From Lithospermum erythrorhizon (taxonomy: Eukaryota > Streptophyta > Magnoliopsida > Boraginales > Boraginaceae), in the NCBI GenBank assembly GCA_019722365.1, contig JADFUC010002380.1, forward strand, positions 1-64,000: DNA of 64,000 bases, given 5' to 3'. Positions 23,555 to 35,336 of this stretch are shown here, in pieces; the first letter of the stretch is position 1; each line of letters begins with the position of its first letter. The notes under the pieces were generated by a model. The model was not told where the DNA came from, searched no databases, and saw only the letters and a program-made list of their open reading frames with translations. Made by a program: the position numbers and the translations under genes.

Positions 23555-26500
23555 GGCACTAGATACAATGAGAAGTACAAGCAACTTTTTCAATTCATCC
23601 GGTGAAAGGACACACACACATATATATACATACTATACATACATGTTATCATTAATCATGTAAACCTTGAGAAAACTTGGGTTACAAATAGTAGTGAATT
23701 CAATGCAACCAACCTCAATGTTCACTTTCAGCTGAAGAATGATTATTATCAACAAGAAAATATGTGTACGAAAATATGGCTAGAGTTGAAGAGAGAAGAA
23801 GAAGGAGGCAACTAGAAGGAAAAGGACTAGGAAGACCAAATAAACTATGAGAGGCGGTCACAAAATAGGAGCATTAATATATTCATTATAATGAAAAGGA
23901 AATGCTTTTACTAACTCCATCTTAATAATTTAAACATTTAATCAAACGATTTAATTTTTCATTAAAATTTTAGTCAACATAAAGAATTAGTCTCACTCAA
24001 ATTTGGTATTAAAAGATTGATATATAAATATTTGATGTACTGTTTAATGATGATAATATGAATGTTTTGATAATAATTAAAATCATGTAGATGATTTTTT
24101 CTCCAAAATGGATTTATTATTTATTGAAATATATTCTTGTCATATACGGAGTATCTAGGAGTAACTATTACAGTACTAATAAAAATATAGATACTCATGC
24201 GTGTATAAAAAAATTATGTTCTTTATTAAGAGATTGATACATTAAGATTATTAAAATTATACATTTTTGTAATTTTAAATTTTATAGGTTTGGAATTCTA
24301 TTAATAGTTATTTTAAGTTCGTGGGATCAAAAGTACCAAAAGTATATATATTATATGTTCAAGTAATTCTCGTATTATTATAGTATAAAGTTTAACGTTT
24401 GTGGGTATCACGTATCCCCAGTGGCGTATTTCAGTGTAAGTATCTTTGTATGCTTGGAAATACGATATATTTCGATGTGAGTGTCGTACTTATCTTAAAA
24501 TAACGAGTGTTCCCCATTAACGTTTTTTAGTGTAATAGCATGCGTAATCGGGGATACGTGCGTGCTACCAAGATCTTTGTACGAGAGCATATAACGCATA
24601 AAATAGTATTTTATTTTATGCATGGATGTAAAAAGGTAGCGAGTAAAGCTCTAGATTCCTAACTTCTTCAAATGTCCGTCCGATCATTTTCCTTAATTAA
24701 TTACAATTAACTTCTCTTCCTTTTATCCTTGTGTTAAATTATTAACTAAATGAAATTTGTGTGGTCTATCTTTGAGCTTCATATAATAAGTGCGTTGTCA
24801 CAATCAAGCTTCGTGTAATAACATCATACGAGAGAATGCCCCACATTCACAAAATATTAAGGATGTGTAGATAGATATTTTTCTTTTCCATTACAAATTG
24901 GTAAATGACCTTTAATTTCTTTGCAACATAAGAACACAAAATATAATCTGATATCTCCATCCAAAACAATTGTCTCGGTTAAATTTTAATGATTATAATT
25001 AATAAATTTTGAAGTATTTGTTAATAAAATAAGTTTGACTTGAATCGAAACTATAATAACATTCATAAAGTACTTGAACTAACATACTATATTTTAATAA
25101 ATTTTCATCAAATCTTATTATATTACTATGTCAACTTAATCCGGAGGTTTCACTTATTAGCAATGATGCTCATCTTTAAACCTAATAAATTATTATTGAA
25201 ATAATGCACATATTGTTGGAGTGATATATGGAGTATAAGAATATAATGTGTAGTCATTAAATTTTATTAATCCTTTTATATAAATATAAGGCTAAATTAA
25301 CGAGCTATATTACGTACTACAAAAGAGGTTGATTATTTATTGATTAAAAATATCTGAATAATTAGAATAGAGAAAATTTGAATGGAGAAAGTATACCATG
25401 TATATATAAAATATTTGAATTTAAAATTTAAAAATCTTAACCATCCAAAATTAAACAACAATGTCTACATTAAATATATATATCTTTAAGTTTATTTTTT
25501 TTCCAAATCAACATACTACATGCACATCAAGTAAATAAATTTTGATTAAAACTTTGAAAATCAATATTTTAATTGAATATATACTATCAAAATAAAATAC
25601 ACTCTGGAGAAGGCAATTAAATGTGAGTAAAAAGGAGGCGCAGCCATGAAGTCAGTATACTCACTTTTTGGGTATCGCAGATCCTGACAATAAAGAAGGA
25701 TGAGTTGCCAATAACTGACACGTGGATGCTAATCCTTAGCTTTGGGGGATAGCTTACATTAAGGAAAGTACATTTGCATTTGTGATAAAATTCAAGATCA
25801 TATATCCTTAATTCAAGTACAGGTTACAGTTAACAAATCATTTCGATCATATACTATGTATCTATTAGAACATCGCCGGCGGTGGTGTTAAAATTTTGAT
25901 AATTCTACTACTGCAATGCTCGAACATCACCAATTAAATAATCGCGACTTTTCGTGATAGCTGACGGATGTTATTCGAATAACCATCTTAGTATCGTTTT
26001 ATCTTTCTATCGAAATTTTTTTTTTTTTGAATTTCAAAAAATTCATAATATTTTAATAAATTAATAATAAAAGGGTGCTCAAAATTTAAATTTTTTTGGT
26101 GTCGAAATAATATTGATACATTTATAGATCTCGAAAAATAAAAAATAATGTGCCATTTTTTACATTTTTTATTTTAATTATTGTCTAATCGATTTAAAGA
26201 AAGAAAAAATAAGGTCAATAAACTTAAGCTCTTAAAGGTGGCGGGGCTTCAATTAACTGAAACTTATTCCTGTGGCCCCACAATTTGGAGTGTCAAAATA
26301 AGTGAGCATCGGATCATCTTTTTTGATCCCGAGCCATCCAAATATTAAATTAAAACTACAATTTGATCTTATGTTGTGTGGAGGCTGATCCTTTTGCAGC
26401 GTCTGTTGATCTCTTGCGCGCCATTCTTCTGAGGTATTTCAATTATTACTAACGATATTATTAATCTAATCTGAGGAGTATTATATAATATCGTGAAATA

Positions 26501-26659
26501 TTAGCATGACCAAATGACATTAGTTTTGTAATGAAAAAAGTTATAAAGACTTCGTCTAGATATGAAAATATGAAGTTACGAAATGACATGGCCAATTTGT
26601 AGTAATTAAGTAATTCACTTGGCTTTATTATATTTAATGACATAAAAATGGTTGATTAA
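23555..26659. other. PLATZ upstream region and AT-rich intergenic
   Basis: The first several hundred bases must hold the PLATZ promoter, but no single TATA box stands out. An 11-bp perfect inverted repeat (CACGTATCCCC at 24409-24419, GGGGATACGTG at 24550-24560) encloses about 130 bp. No coding region is supported. Confidence 0.45.
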
Positions 26660-28058
26660 AGTTGGAGTTTTAGCAAGCCAAAGCGGAGTATAAAAATGTA
26701 TTATCTTATAATCTTAGCGAATTATTAATTTAGCGTTATCACGTCGGAATGACCAAAAATATTATCTTCTGAGGAGTTTATTAAATAGCAGGAAGTATTA
26801 ATTTATCAATTTCTAATGTATGTATTTGATAATTACTGATTAATTTAACAGCTATTATCACGTTCCGGGACAACCAAAACTATTATCTTACGAAAGAAAA
26901 ACAGCACCACATCCCGAGTCGGGACTCTGAAAAAATATTATTTTTAGAGTATATTAAAGAATCAATTATTAACTTATCGAGCTTCTACAGTAGTTGATAA
27001 TTGTAAATAAAAAAAATGAAAAAGGAACGAAAAACATAAGAATTATTAATTTAGCAATGCTACTATCGGAGTTAATAGGTGAAATAATATCTTTTGAGAG
27101 TTTATTAAATAATCGAGTTAAAAAAGAAAAAAAAACAACAAAAAAAGTAGCCACGCTTGTGGCCAAACGTATGACCACGCGTGAATCACACCACACAAGG
27201 CTCTTTAATATATACTATAGATTGCCAAAAATAATCCAACCCCCTTACATGTATTTCTTGTCAAATAATTAATTTATCTAAATTTAAAATGAAAGAAGGA
27301 AACGAAACAAGCATGAATTATATTAGAGGCTTTATTAAATAATTATTTACATTAATTTATCGAAACTTATTGTAAGATGATAATTGTAAAAAAAAAAACC
27401 AAGCACCTATCAGTCGGAGGTGGCCAAAATATTATCTTAGAAAGTTTATTAAAGAGAATCGAGTATTAATTTATCTGGTTTCACAGAGTAGTTGGTAATA
27501 AAATGAGCGAAAAAAAGCAGATACCACATCCTCGAGTTGTGACCGACCAAAAATATTATTTCAGTGAGTTTATTAAAAAGTCGAGTATTAGTTTATCGAT
27601 CTTTTACAGTGGTTGATAATTGTAAATAAAAAATGAAAAAAAAAACGAAAAAACACGAATTATTAATTTAGCACACCTTATCCCGATCGAGGACCATTCG
27701 AAAATATTATATTAGAGAGTTTATTAAATAATTGAGTATTAATTTATCTAGTTTTAAAAAAAAAAAAACAACAAAAAAGCGACGCTTGTGCCCAAACGTA
27801 TGACCGCGCATTTGAATCGATTATTAATTTATACGATGTAAATAAAAATGAAAAGCGAAAAAAATCACGAATTATTAATTTAACACCTATCCAGTCGGGA
27901 GGCCCGACAAAATATCTTAGAGTTTATTAAATAATCAGAGTATTAATTTATCATGGTTCAAAAAGAAGAAAAAAACGACAAAAAAAAATAATACTTGGCA
28001 GCGTGCCGAATGTATGACCGTGCGTTTGGGTCACGTGAGCTTCTTTTATATACATAGA
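26660..28058 (-). repeat. Degenerate ~130-bp tandem array with TATA-rich heads (reverse copy)
   Basis: The blocks of the 16.5-17.8 kb array recur here on the minus strand: GAGTATTAATTTATC, TAGTTGATAATTG, CACGAATTATTAATTTAGCA, AAAATATTAT and GAGTTTATTAAATAAT. The marker GAGTATTA falls at about 27461, 27583, 27734 and 27938. The outer right end carries, read inward on the minus strand, TCTATGTATATAAAAGAAGC, CACGTGACCC, CGGTCATACAT and a T-run. A second, internal head lies at about 27221-27130 (TCTATAGTATATATTAAAGA then CGCGTGGTCATACG), and part of a third near 27770-27830. Confidence 0.8.
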
Positions 28059-29033
28059 TTCTATACTTTTATATTTGATTTGATCATACATGTTTTGCGA
28101 TATGTCATCTTTTATACTTTCATTACAAAAATCACTTAAAATACACTTTATGATGGCACATAGAAATTATGTGACTTGATTTTAAGGATAAAATTGTGAG
28201 AAACTTGAAGTGCGAAAGTCTAGATAGAATGTTTGCTTACCGCGTGCTTCATTTGTTCGCTTTTCGATTCACAGCGTATTTTGATTTGTCACAATTAATC
28301 GTATATTGCTCCAGTTTTGTGTCACTTGGTAAGTTGGTACGCCGTCAAAATTTTCTACTAAATTTTGGATTTTTAGTGCCACATAAGCGACATGTGATAT
28401 TTTTATGAACTTGAGGTGTAAAAATACCCGACTTTTACTTGCTGCCCATGAAAAGATTTAACCATTCTTCGTTTCATTATTGAACATCTTAAAAAGCAAA
28501 GCCCTAACTCTAAGAAAAAATTCATCATTAACCTTCTGTTCATGAGAGTTTATTTTTTTAGAGTTTAAGGATTCGTTTCGAATAAATTCTGTGATATGAG
28601 AGAAATTGTTCCCGACTTTCATACATATAAGTAAATGTTCTTTTCTCTGTTTTTTTAATCACCCTGCTTATAAAATATCATTTGCCATTGATGTGACACA
28701 ACAAATCCAAATTTCATATAAAAATTTGATATAAATATCAAATGGAATATGAACTCGAATATGTGTAATTACATAGGAAAAATCAGAAACACGTGTGTCC
28801 GAATAATATCATTCCCTCATTCAAGGCCCATAGCCCATAGCAAAATACATCCGGGTGTGTGTATATTGCTGAACTGTTATATTGGATCCCATCTTTAAGC
28901 CCTTAACCATCTACCCTTAGCCTTAGGCGGCTTTTTGCAGTTTATAGCCCCAGTACCACCCCACCCACCAAAGGTAACGTCTACAAGCTGCCATTGTTTG
29001 TTCCAGTATGCATTCTTCCTTATGTGCAATATA
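28059..29033. other. Intergenic, promoter side of the nucleotidyltransferase gene
   Basis: No gene is supported. Short open frames at 28196-28408 look random. The region before 29034 must hold the promoter of the next gene. An in-frame ATG at 28935 would add 33 residues to that protein. Confidence 0.45.
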
Positions 29034-32000
29034 ATGACGGCCCTATCTTCATCCTCAAGAGGCCGTGCTTGGCTCCCTCGCCTCAGAGCCCTATTAACCT
29101 TCCAGGTTTTGTTCAAGAAAATTTTCATATTTCATTGAAGCATTTTGTCGAACACTTTGTAGCATTTTATTCAAATGGTTCATTTTAGTTGTTTTCAGAG
29201 GTCTAAGCATACCGTTGTTGATGGAGGAGACAATGGTGAGTTCTGCACTCAAATGGGTTCTGGTTCATTAATTGAGGCAGGTATAACTTTGATAATTTCA
29301 AGAATATGCTGCTAGAAAGTTTCATTCTTGATGAGAAGTTGGTTTAGGGGATAAGAAGTCTAAGCTCCACTTAGCTTGAGTAAAACATTAACGTTAAAGT
29401 CCCATTGCCTATGAAGAAGCTCCCGCCTAAGCGGGCAGGGGATAGTATGCTCCCTTACCCTTGTGATAACAAGGATGCGATTTTTCGCATTGATCCAAGA
29501 GACAAGAACAGAGTGCAAACACTATCTACTACTTCACAATAGATAAGAAGCGTAGGTAGTGTAATGAGTCATTTCGATTTATTCCACTCAGCTGGAGTAT
29601 GGGTGTTAAATATAACTCTTGATTCATGAAAGTTAGCTGTATATTTTAAACTAGTAAGATTGTTGCTACCTTTCTGGTCACATTATGTGTGCACTGAGAG
29701 GCTGTTGTTACGAGCTGTGCGCCTATGACGGAACCACGATTAAGCGCAGAGCGATAAAAATACCAACTTTCTAGGGTAAGATTGTTGCAACCTTTGGGCA
29801 GTACACCGTTAGCCCCTCCCTCCTTCTACTGCAAGGTGCGAGCCTTTTGGTCAGTGCATAAGCAAGCTTTAATTAATAGAAGAAATCTATTTTTCATCTT
29901 TGTGATTGTGAAACAAGCTCTTGCTGAGAAAGGAATTGGGAAAGCTCAGCAGACCAGCCCTGAGTTGTTAGATTTTGTCTGCTCTCGTGAATTGTACAAG
30001 TTTCAAGTTCCTGCATGAAATTAGTAATTCAGAGTTTTGTTCATGGTTGATAACTTTGATGCATAGATCATATGGAATTTCATAACTGGAGAAAGCTTGA
30101 CTCCAGGACCTTTGGGATAAGGAGATCAATGATATCACCTGCTTCCTGGACTGTTGTGAAGCTTCTGCAGAATGAAGGTTATATGCTGTCGTATTTCTAT
30201 TCCTACCATTATGTTTCAAGACTTGGTTTATACACGCTGTACATTTTACAGCAGTTTAACCCTTGCTGGCCCAAAATTGGAGTAAATTTGTATCTTCATT
30301 TACATTATTAATTTAGAGGGTCGTAGCATCAGCACCTATAGTTGAGAAGTACAGTATATATTAATAGTTCGTTCTCAATCGAAATTTTTTGTGGTCAGGG
30401 TATGAAGCATACTTGGTTGGGGGATGTGTTAGAGATCTAATCCTGAAGAGAATTCCAAAGGATTTTGATGTGATAACAACAGCTGCTCTTCCTAAGGTCC
30501 TTAGACTATGGGCTCATCAAACCTGTATTACTTCCTTCAATGATTTACTGTGTTCGTTATTGTGGCCTGTATAATTCTGATGCAGATTCGAAAGAAGTTC
30601 CGTCAATCTATCATTATTGGGCGAAGGTTTCCCATTTGCAGAGTAAATATAAAAGGCTCAGTTGTAGAGGTTTGCTTTGCACGTAAAAATATATTTCTCT
30701 TCCTTGATATCAATGAACAATCTCAAAGAACTATACTGCACCTCTTTAAACAGTTTCATTAGCAAACCTTCTCTCCTTCACTGCAGGTATCGAGCTTTGA
30801 TACCGCGGAGAAAAAAAATAAGAAGGTACGCATGCCAGCTGGATGCGATGAAAGGGACACACTTCGGTGGAGAGACTGCATGCGTCGGGATTTCACCATT
30901 AACAGGTGTATTATACTTGAGTTTACCATTTTGCATATTGCAAATGATTTGCTGATCTATGGCAATCATGATGTCCTAACCTTGATACTCTGCCACTATG
31001 TAGTAGCTGTTTAATTGATCGTTCTTTATATAGGGAAATTGGTTTTGTTATGGTATTTCTGCTCAGTATCAAGGTGTTGGGAACTTGGGAGAAAGAAGTG
31101 TTTATTCCAACATAAATACCATTTTCATGTTTTATAGATCACAGATAAAAGCTTGTCAATCAACGTAGATTGGTTTCATTTAACTACCGAGGTTTTGTAT
31201 TGGCTATGAAATTTTACTCTCGACTTCCTATTACCAAAAAACCATGCTCTCTAGTTCAATATATTAACCATTGTGCTTTTTGTTGCTTGCTCGAATTGAC
31301 ATTTCTATTTTTCATTGTTGGATATTAGTTCATTATTGCTCTGAGTATGCTTGATTTTTATTAGATGGAAAGTGAAGGCTTGGTTGAAAATTATATACAT
31401 GCTATTGAATAGTTTTGTGTGGATTTAAAGTGTGAAACGAGATAAAATATTATAAAATTATAATGTACATGACTTGCATATAAATTTAAATGTGTTGAGG
31501 AAATATTTATTGTTAATATCTGATTCCACTAATGTATGAAAGAAAGATGTATCTCAATTCCCGGATTTCATCTAAACTTTGATTTCGTTTCCTTTCATTA
31601 TGTCTCAATAACATGTTTGGTGTTTCTTAAATCCCTGATTATTTCTTATATAACAACCTTGCAGCTTATTCTATGATCCTTTTGTCAATAAAATCTATGA
31701 TTACTCCAATGCTCTAATGGACCTAAAGTCTTTAAAGGTGAGTTTGTTTATATCCATTTGTATTATATGATTGTGGTCTACCATGGTCAAGATTACCTCA
31801 GTTTTTCTTTTTACAACATAAAGTTACGGACATTGGTATCTGCTCATTTATCGTTCAAAGAGGATTCTGGTAAGTGTGTTACTCGTGATCATTTAGAGTT
31901 TGAAGTATCACATGCACGGTTACTCGTGATCATTTAGAATTTGAAGTATCACATGCACGGAAAATGTGAAATAAATGGTATTTGGTACTAATCCTGCCTT

Positions 32001-34323
32001 CGTTTCTCTATGAAGCAAGGATTTTGCGGGGCTTAAGGCTCGCGGCTCGTCTTAACTTATCTTTTACCAAGGAAACGGAGACTGCTATACAGAAGCTCTC
32101 TTCATCTACTTTAAGCTTAAATACGGTATTATGTACTCTACGAAGAATAGCATGCACGATTTAGGCTCATCTGATGTTTTACTTTTATGTTTCATTGAGT
32201 TTTGATGCAATTGATTGTCTGTGTTTCTTCTCTTCGATACACTCATCCACCTGCAATTACTATAAGTAGATGTCAAATTCCCTTTCCAGTCCAGATTAAT
32301 CATGGAGGTTAATTATATGCTGTCTTATGGAGCTGCTGAGCGTTCAGTCTGTTTGCTTAAGAGATACCACCTGCTCGAGTTTCTGTTTCCTATTCAGGTG
32401 AGTTCATAACTTCTGTTTCCTGGTTTCGATTCATATTTTTGAGCTTCACTTGCCAGTTTTATGACTGAGGAAACATTGGTGGTAGAATGCCTACCTGAAT
32501 GAACAATCCTGTCTAGAGTCAGTGCACGATTCCATGATGCTTATGGTAAGGGTTGAATTGATTATGCTAATTAATTTTTTAATGCTACACATTCCTATGT
32601 AATTATCCTTTTCGTTATTCTAATATTCTTATTTTATTATATTCTCTCACAGAAACTGTTTTCCAAATTGGATTTGTTGGTAACCTGTGATAGGCCTTCC
32701 GATAGCACTTTATGGTGAGTAAGTGAGTTGTTATATAAAATTCTTGATCCTATCAGAAGGTTCTGCAGTGGTGTAAATTTTTAACATGAGGTTGGCATCA
32801 AGTCATCACTGTTATGACAATTACCTACTGAAGTGCCAGTTGAATAGACAGGCAGATGACATTCTAGGATTTGCACGAGTGACTGATTGTGGTGGTTATT
32901 AAAAACCCTTTTTGGCATGAGGGAATTTCATATATTGTAAATTTGGTTATTATATTCTTAAATTGTTGGGTTTTTCCTGCGTTACATGTCTTATTAAGTT
33001 CTGATGAACAGGCTGGCAATCTTGGCATTTCACACAGCTCTAATTAAAGTTCCTCAACATGCCATTGTGGTTCTTGCTTTTGGTTCACTGCTGTATCACG
33101 GAAAATGGGAGGAAGGCATAAGATATGCAAGAGAACATATTGATGCGGCCCTGAGATATGAGACTGAAATATTGGATTCTGGTTACTTCTTGTCGGATGA
33201 TGAACTTGCTGAAAGAGTAACGGCATTTGCAACTCTAGTGAAAGATTCCGTAGATGTGTTAACTGATAAAAAGAGCCTCTTGGATGCGATGGTCAATTTC
33301 CCTGGTTACACATGCTCTGGTTTTGTAAGTATAACTTGGTTTTTATATCTGACTATTGATTGCTTAAGAAATCTCATCTTGCATCTTATACAGTTGAAAT
33401 TATCCCCTTTTCAGGTATTTGTTTCATCCAAAATGGGGATACATGTTAAGCAAGTTTTTGACCGTCTGGTAGAAGAGGGGGAATCTATTACGTCGTTAAA
33501 TTTAAAAAGGAAGAGTTTCGAGATAAAGTATGACTCGCTCGGGGTTGGTGATATTCGAGAGACAAGTTTTGTTTTGGGTAAAATCATCATAGATACTATG
33601 ATTCCTACTGGCAACTCTTGTAATGGACTCGTCAGCAAGGAAAAAGATGGCAGAGATGAAATCAACCCTCCATCAGAGTCAGATTTCTCAGGAGAGCATT
33701 GTCATGCACATCTGGATCCAGAAAAAGCTGTCCACGAAATGCATTCTTCATGGAAAGAAACAACTAAGCAACAAAAGTCAGTTTTCAGTTTACAGCAGAA
33801 AGAGATTGTGAAGAATAATTTAGCTTTGATTAGGGACCAAAAGAGAGATGACTTTCTTACTCTGGACTTTAATTTAAAGGAAAAGGGATGCGAGTCACCT
33901 CAGGATGAGTTTCAAACTATACTGGGAGATGTAATCCATGAGTCAAGGAACAACGATAGAAGTAAGAAAGTGAAGCTGATTCATGACACGAAATCTCAGC
34001 TTTCCTCCAGTAAGCATTCAAGGATGCTGAAAAGGTGCCACAATGTGTTGCAAGGAAAGCAGGAGGCGTGCATGCAGAAACATCATTTTTCAGAGGAAGA
34101 AGAAATAGTTGTAGACAGAGACGAACCAAATCTAGATCATAGAGGACTGACTTCTGCATGGAATGCAGGACAGACTTCTGAAGTTGTTGAGAGCAAGAAA
34201 GTCCCGACCAGACTTTCCCATCTATTTAATAGAGGGCTAACTTCTAAACCGAATGCAGAACAGTCTTCTGAAATTGTTGAGAGCAAGAAAAACTCGACCA
34301 GACTTTCCCATTTATTTAAGTGA
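29034..34323 (+). CDS. Class II nucleotidyltransferase, poly(A) polymerase / tRNA nucleotidyltransferase family
   Basis: Fourteen exons: 29034-29105, 29199-29280, 30067-30177, 30399-30496, 30586-30669, 30787-30905, 31665-31737, 31824-31869, 32016-32125, 32290-32397, 32486-32545, 32653-32714, 33012-33324, 33415-34323. The phase is consistent throughout, giving 748 residues. Catalytic-head motifs are visible: LVGGCVRDLILK (residues 94-105), DFD at 110-112 (metal-binding acidic pair) and RRDFTIN at 182-188. SARILRGLRLAARL and the C-terminal helical region follow. This family includes bacterial poly(A) polymerase I and CCA-adding enzymes, and plant members are predicted to add adenosines to RNA. 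The N-terminus MTALSSSSRGRAWLPRLRAL is basic and Ser-rich like an organelle transit peptide (inference). One donor is weak (GTTATA after 30177). The C-terminus ends in two 30-residue repeats. Confidence 0.88.
29370..29850. repeat. Unidentified, hairpin-rich dispersed-repeat candidate in intron 2
   Basis: Within the second intron of the nucleotidyltransferase gene, GC content rises and several short hairpins occur: CCCGCCTAAGCGGG-like near 29426, CCTTGTGATAACAAGG near 29458, and ATGCGATTTTTCGCAT near 29475. Two related phrases, AGATTGTTGCTACCTTT and AGATTGTTGCAACCTTT, lie near 29657 and 29780. The style suggests a mobile repeat rather than unique intron sequence. The family was not named. Confidence 0.35.
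31879..31960. repeat. 41-bp tandem duplication in intron 8
   Basis: A 41-bp unit beginning TTACTCGTGATCATTTAGAG is present at 31879-31919 and 31920-31960 with one mismatch. It lies inside a 146-bp intron and enlarges it by about 40%. Confidence 0.9.
34141..34320 (+). repeat. 90-bp coding tandem duplication (two 30-residue repeats)
   Basis: The last 60 codons before the stop are two units of exactly 90 bp (34141-34230, 34231-34320). Both encode RGLTS..NA.Q.SE.VESKK..TRLSHLF, residues 689-718 and 719-748 of the nucleotidyltransferase. The copies differ at several bases, so the duplication is not brand new and the frame has been kept. Confidence 0.9.
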
Positions 34324-35336
34324 TATGTTTCATATGTATTGATGTTACTAGAGCAACTCGTCGCTACAAAAGTGTAACGACATTTTGGCCGCCAATATGT
34401 TGTATTCGGTAGTTAGTTGACTTAAGATTCTACATAATGCATGTGTTCCGAGTTTAACAATCCATTCCAGTGGAATATTTTGTAGGACTTGGAAATCCTC
34501 TCAGCCATTAAGTTATTGAAAGAAAGAATGTGGTTATACACTTTTACCTTCTTTTTTGTGTTAATTTCTAAATGTTTTTCTTGCCTATTACACTTCCTGC
34601 AATTCAGCTTTGATGGCTGAATTTACTGCTCCCCGGCCTCCGTGGTGACCTGAAACTTGGTGATTCTATTGAGTTTGGAAATTGAAACAGATTGTAAAAT
34701 GACTATTGATTATATCAACAAACAGACATGACCACTGGGATGTTTTATTTATCGTCGGAGAGATTCTACACTAGCTTTCGATACTGTCCTGCTCTGTTTC
34801 TGTCTGTTCACAGGGATTCAGGGAAGCCAACCAACTACCTATAGATGATCTTCCCTCTTGCATATCACGACATGGTTAAGGAATTTTGACAGGTAAATAC
34901 CGATGGCACCCCCTTGATTCTATCAAGACTAATATTAGGAAATCTTAAAGCTTTTAATTGAACGGCCTTTCACTTTTATGTAAGTACCATTAAAACTTAT
35001 AACCATTCCACATTATGCTTTATCACTAATATATACCATTACTTTGTGTATATAAGTTTAGCATATACTTCATAAAACATTTAGTCTAAACAAATGGTAA
35101 TGACTATCTATAACATTTACAATAGCTGAATCTATATCAGACTCTAGGACTCCATATTCTAGTTGCAAACTTAATGAACCAAAACATCAGCTACCATAGT
35201 GAATGTCAATTAAAATGCATGGCATGAATAGAATGTAGCAACATTCACTATAAACTGCAGTTGCTAGTATGAGTCTCATTTCTTTCATGCATGTTTTATA
35301 TCTTCCAAATTCATTGTCATAGTTTTCTTTGAGATC
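34324..35336. other. Intergenic between nucleotidyltransferase and acyl-activating enzyme
   Basis: About 1 kb holds the 3' end of the upstream gene and the promoter of the downstream gene. No further gene and no distinctive element were seen. Confidence 0.5.

Noticed and set aside
28895..29128. Minus-strand open frame of 77 codons
   Set aside because: It is antisense to the first exon of the nucleotidyltransferase gene, has no family resemblance and no supporting splice or start context.
29782..30018. 78-codon plus-strand frame within the nucleotidyltransferase gene region
   Set aside because: The exon model passes from 29280 directly to 30067 in phase with family sequence, so this frame lies within intron 2.
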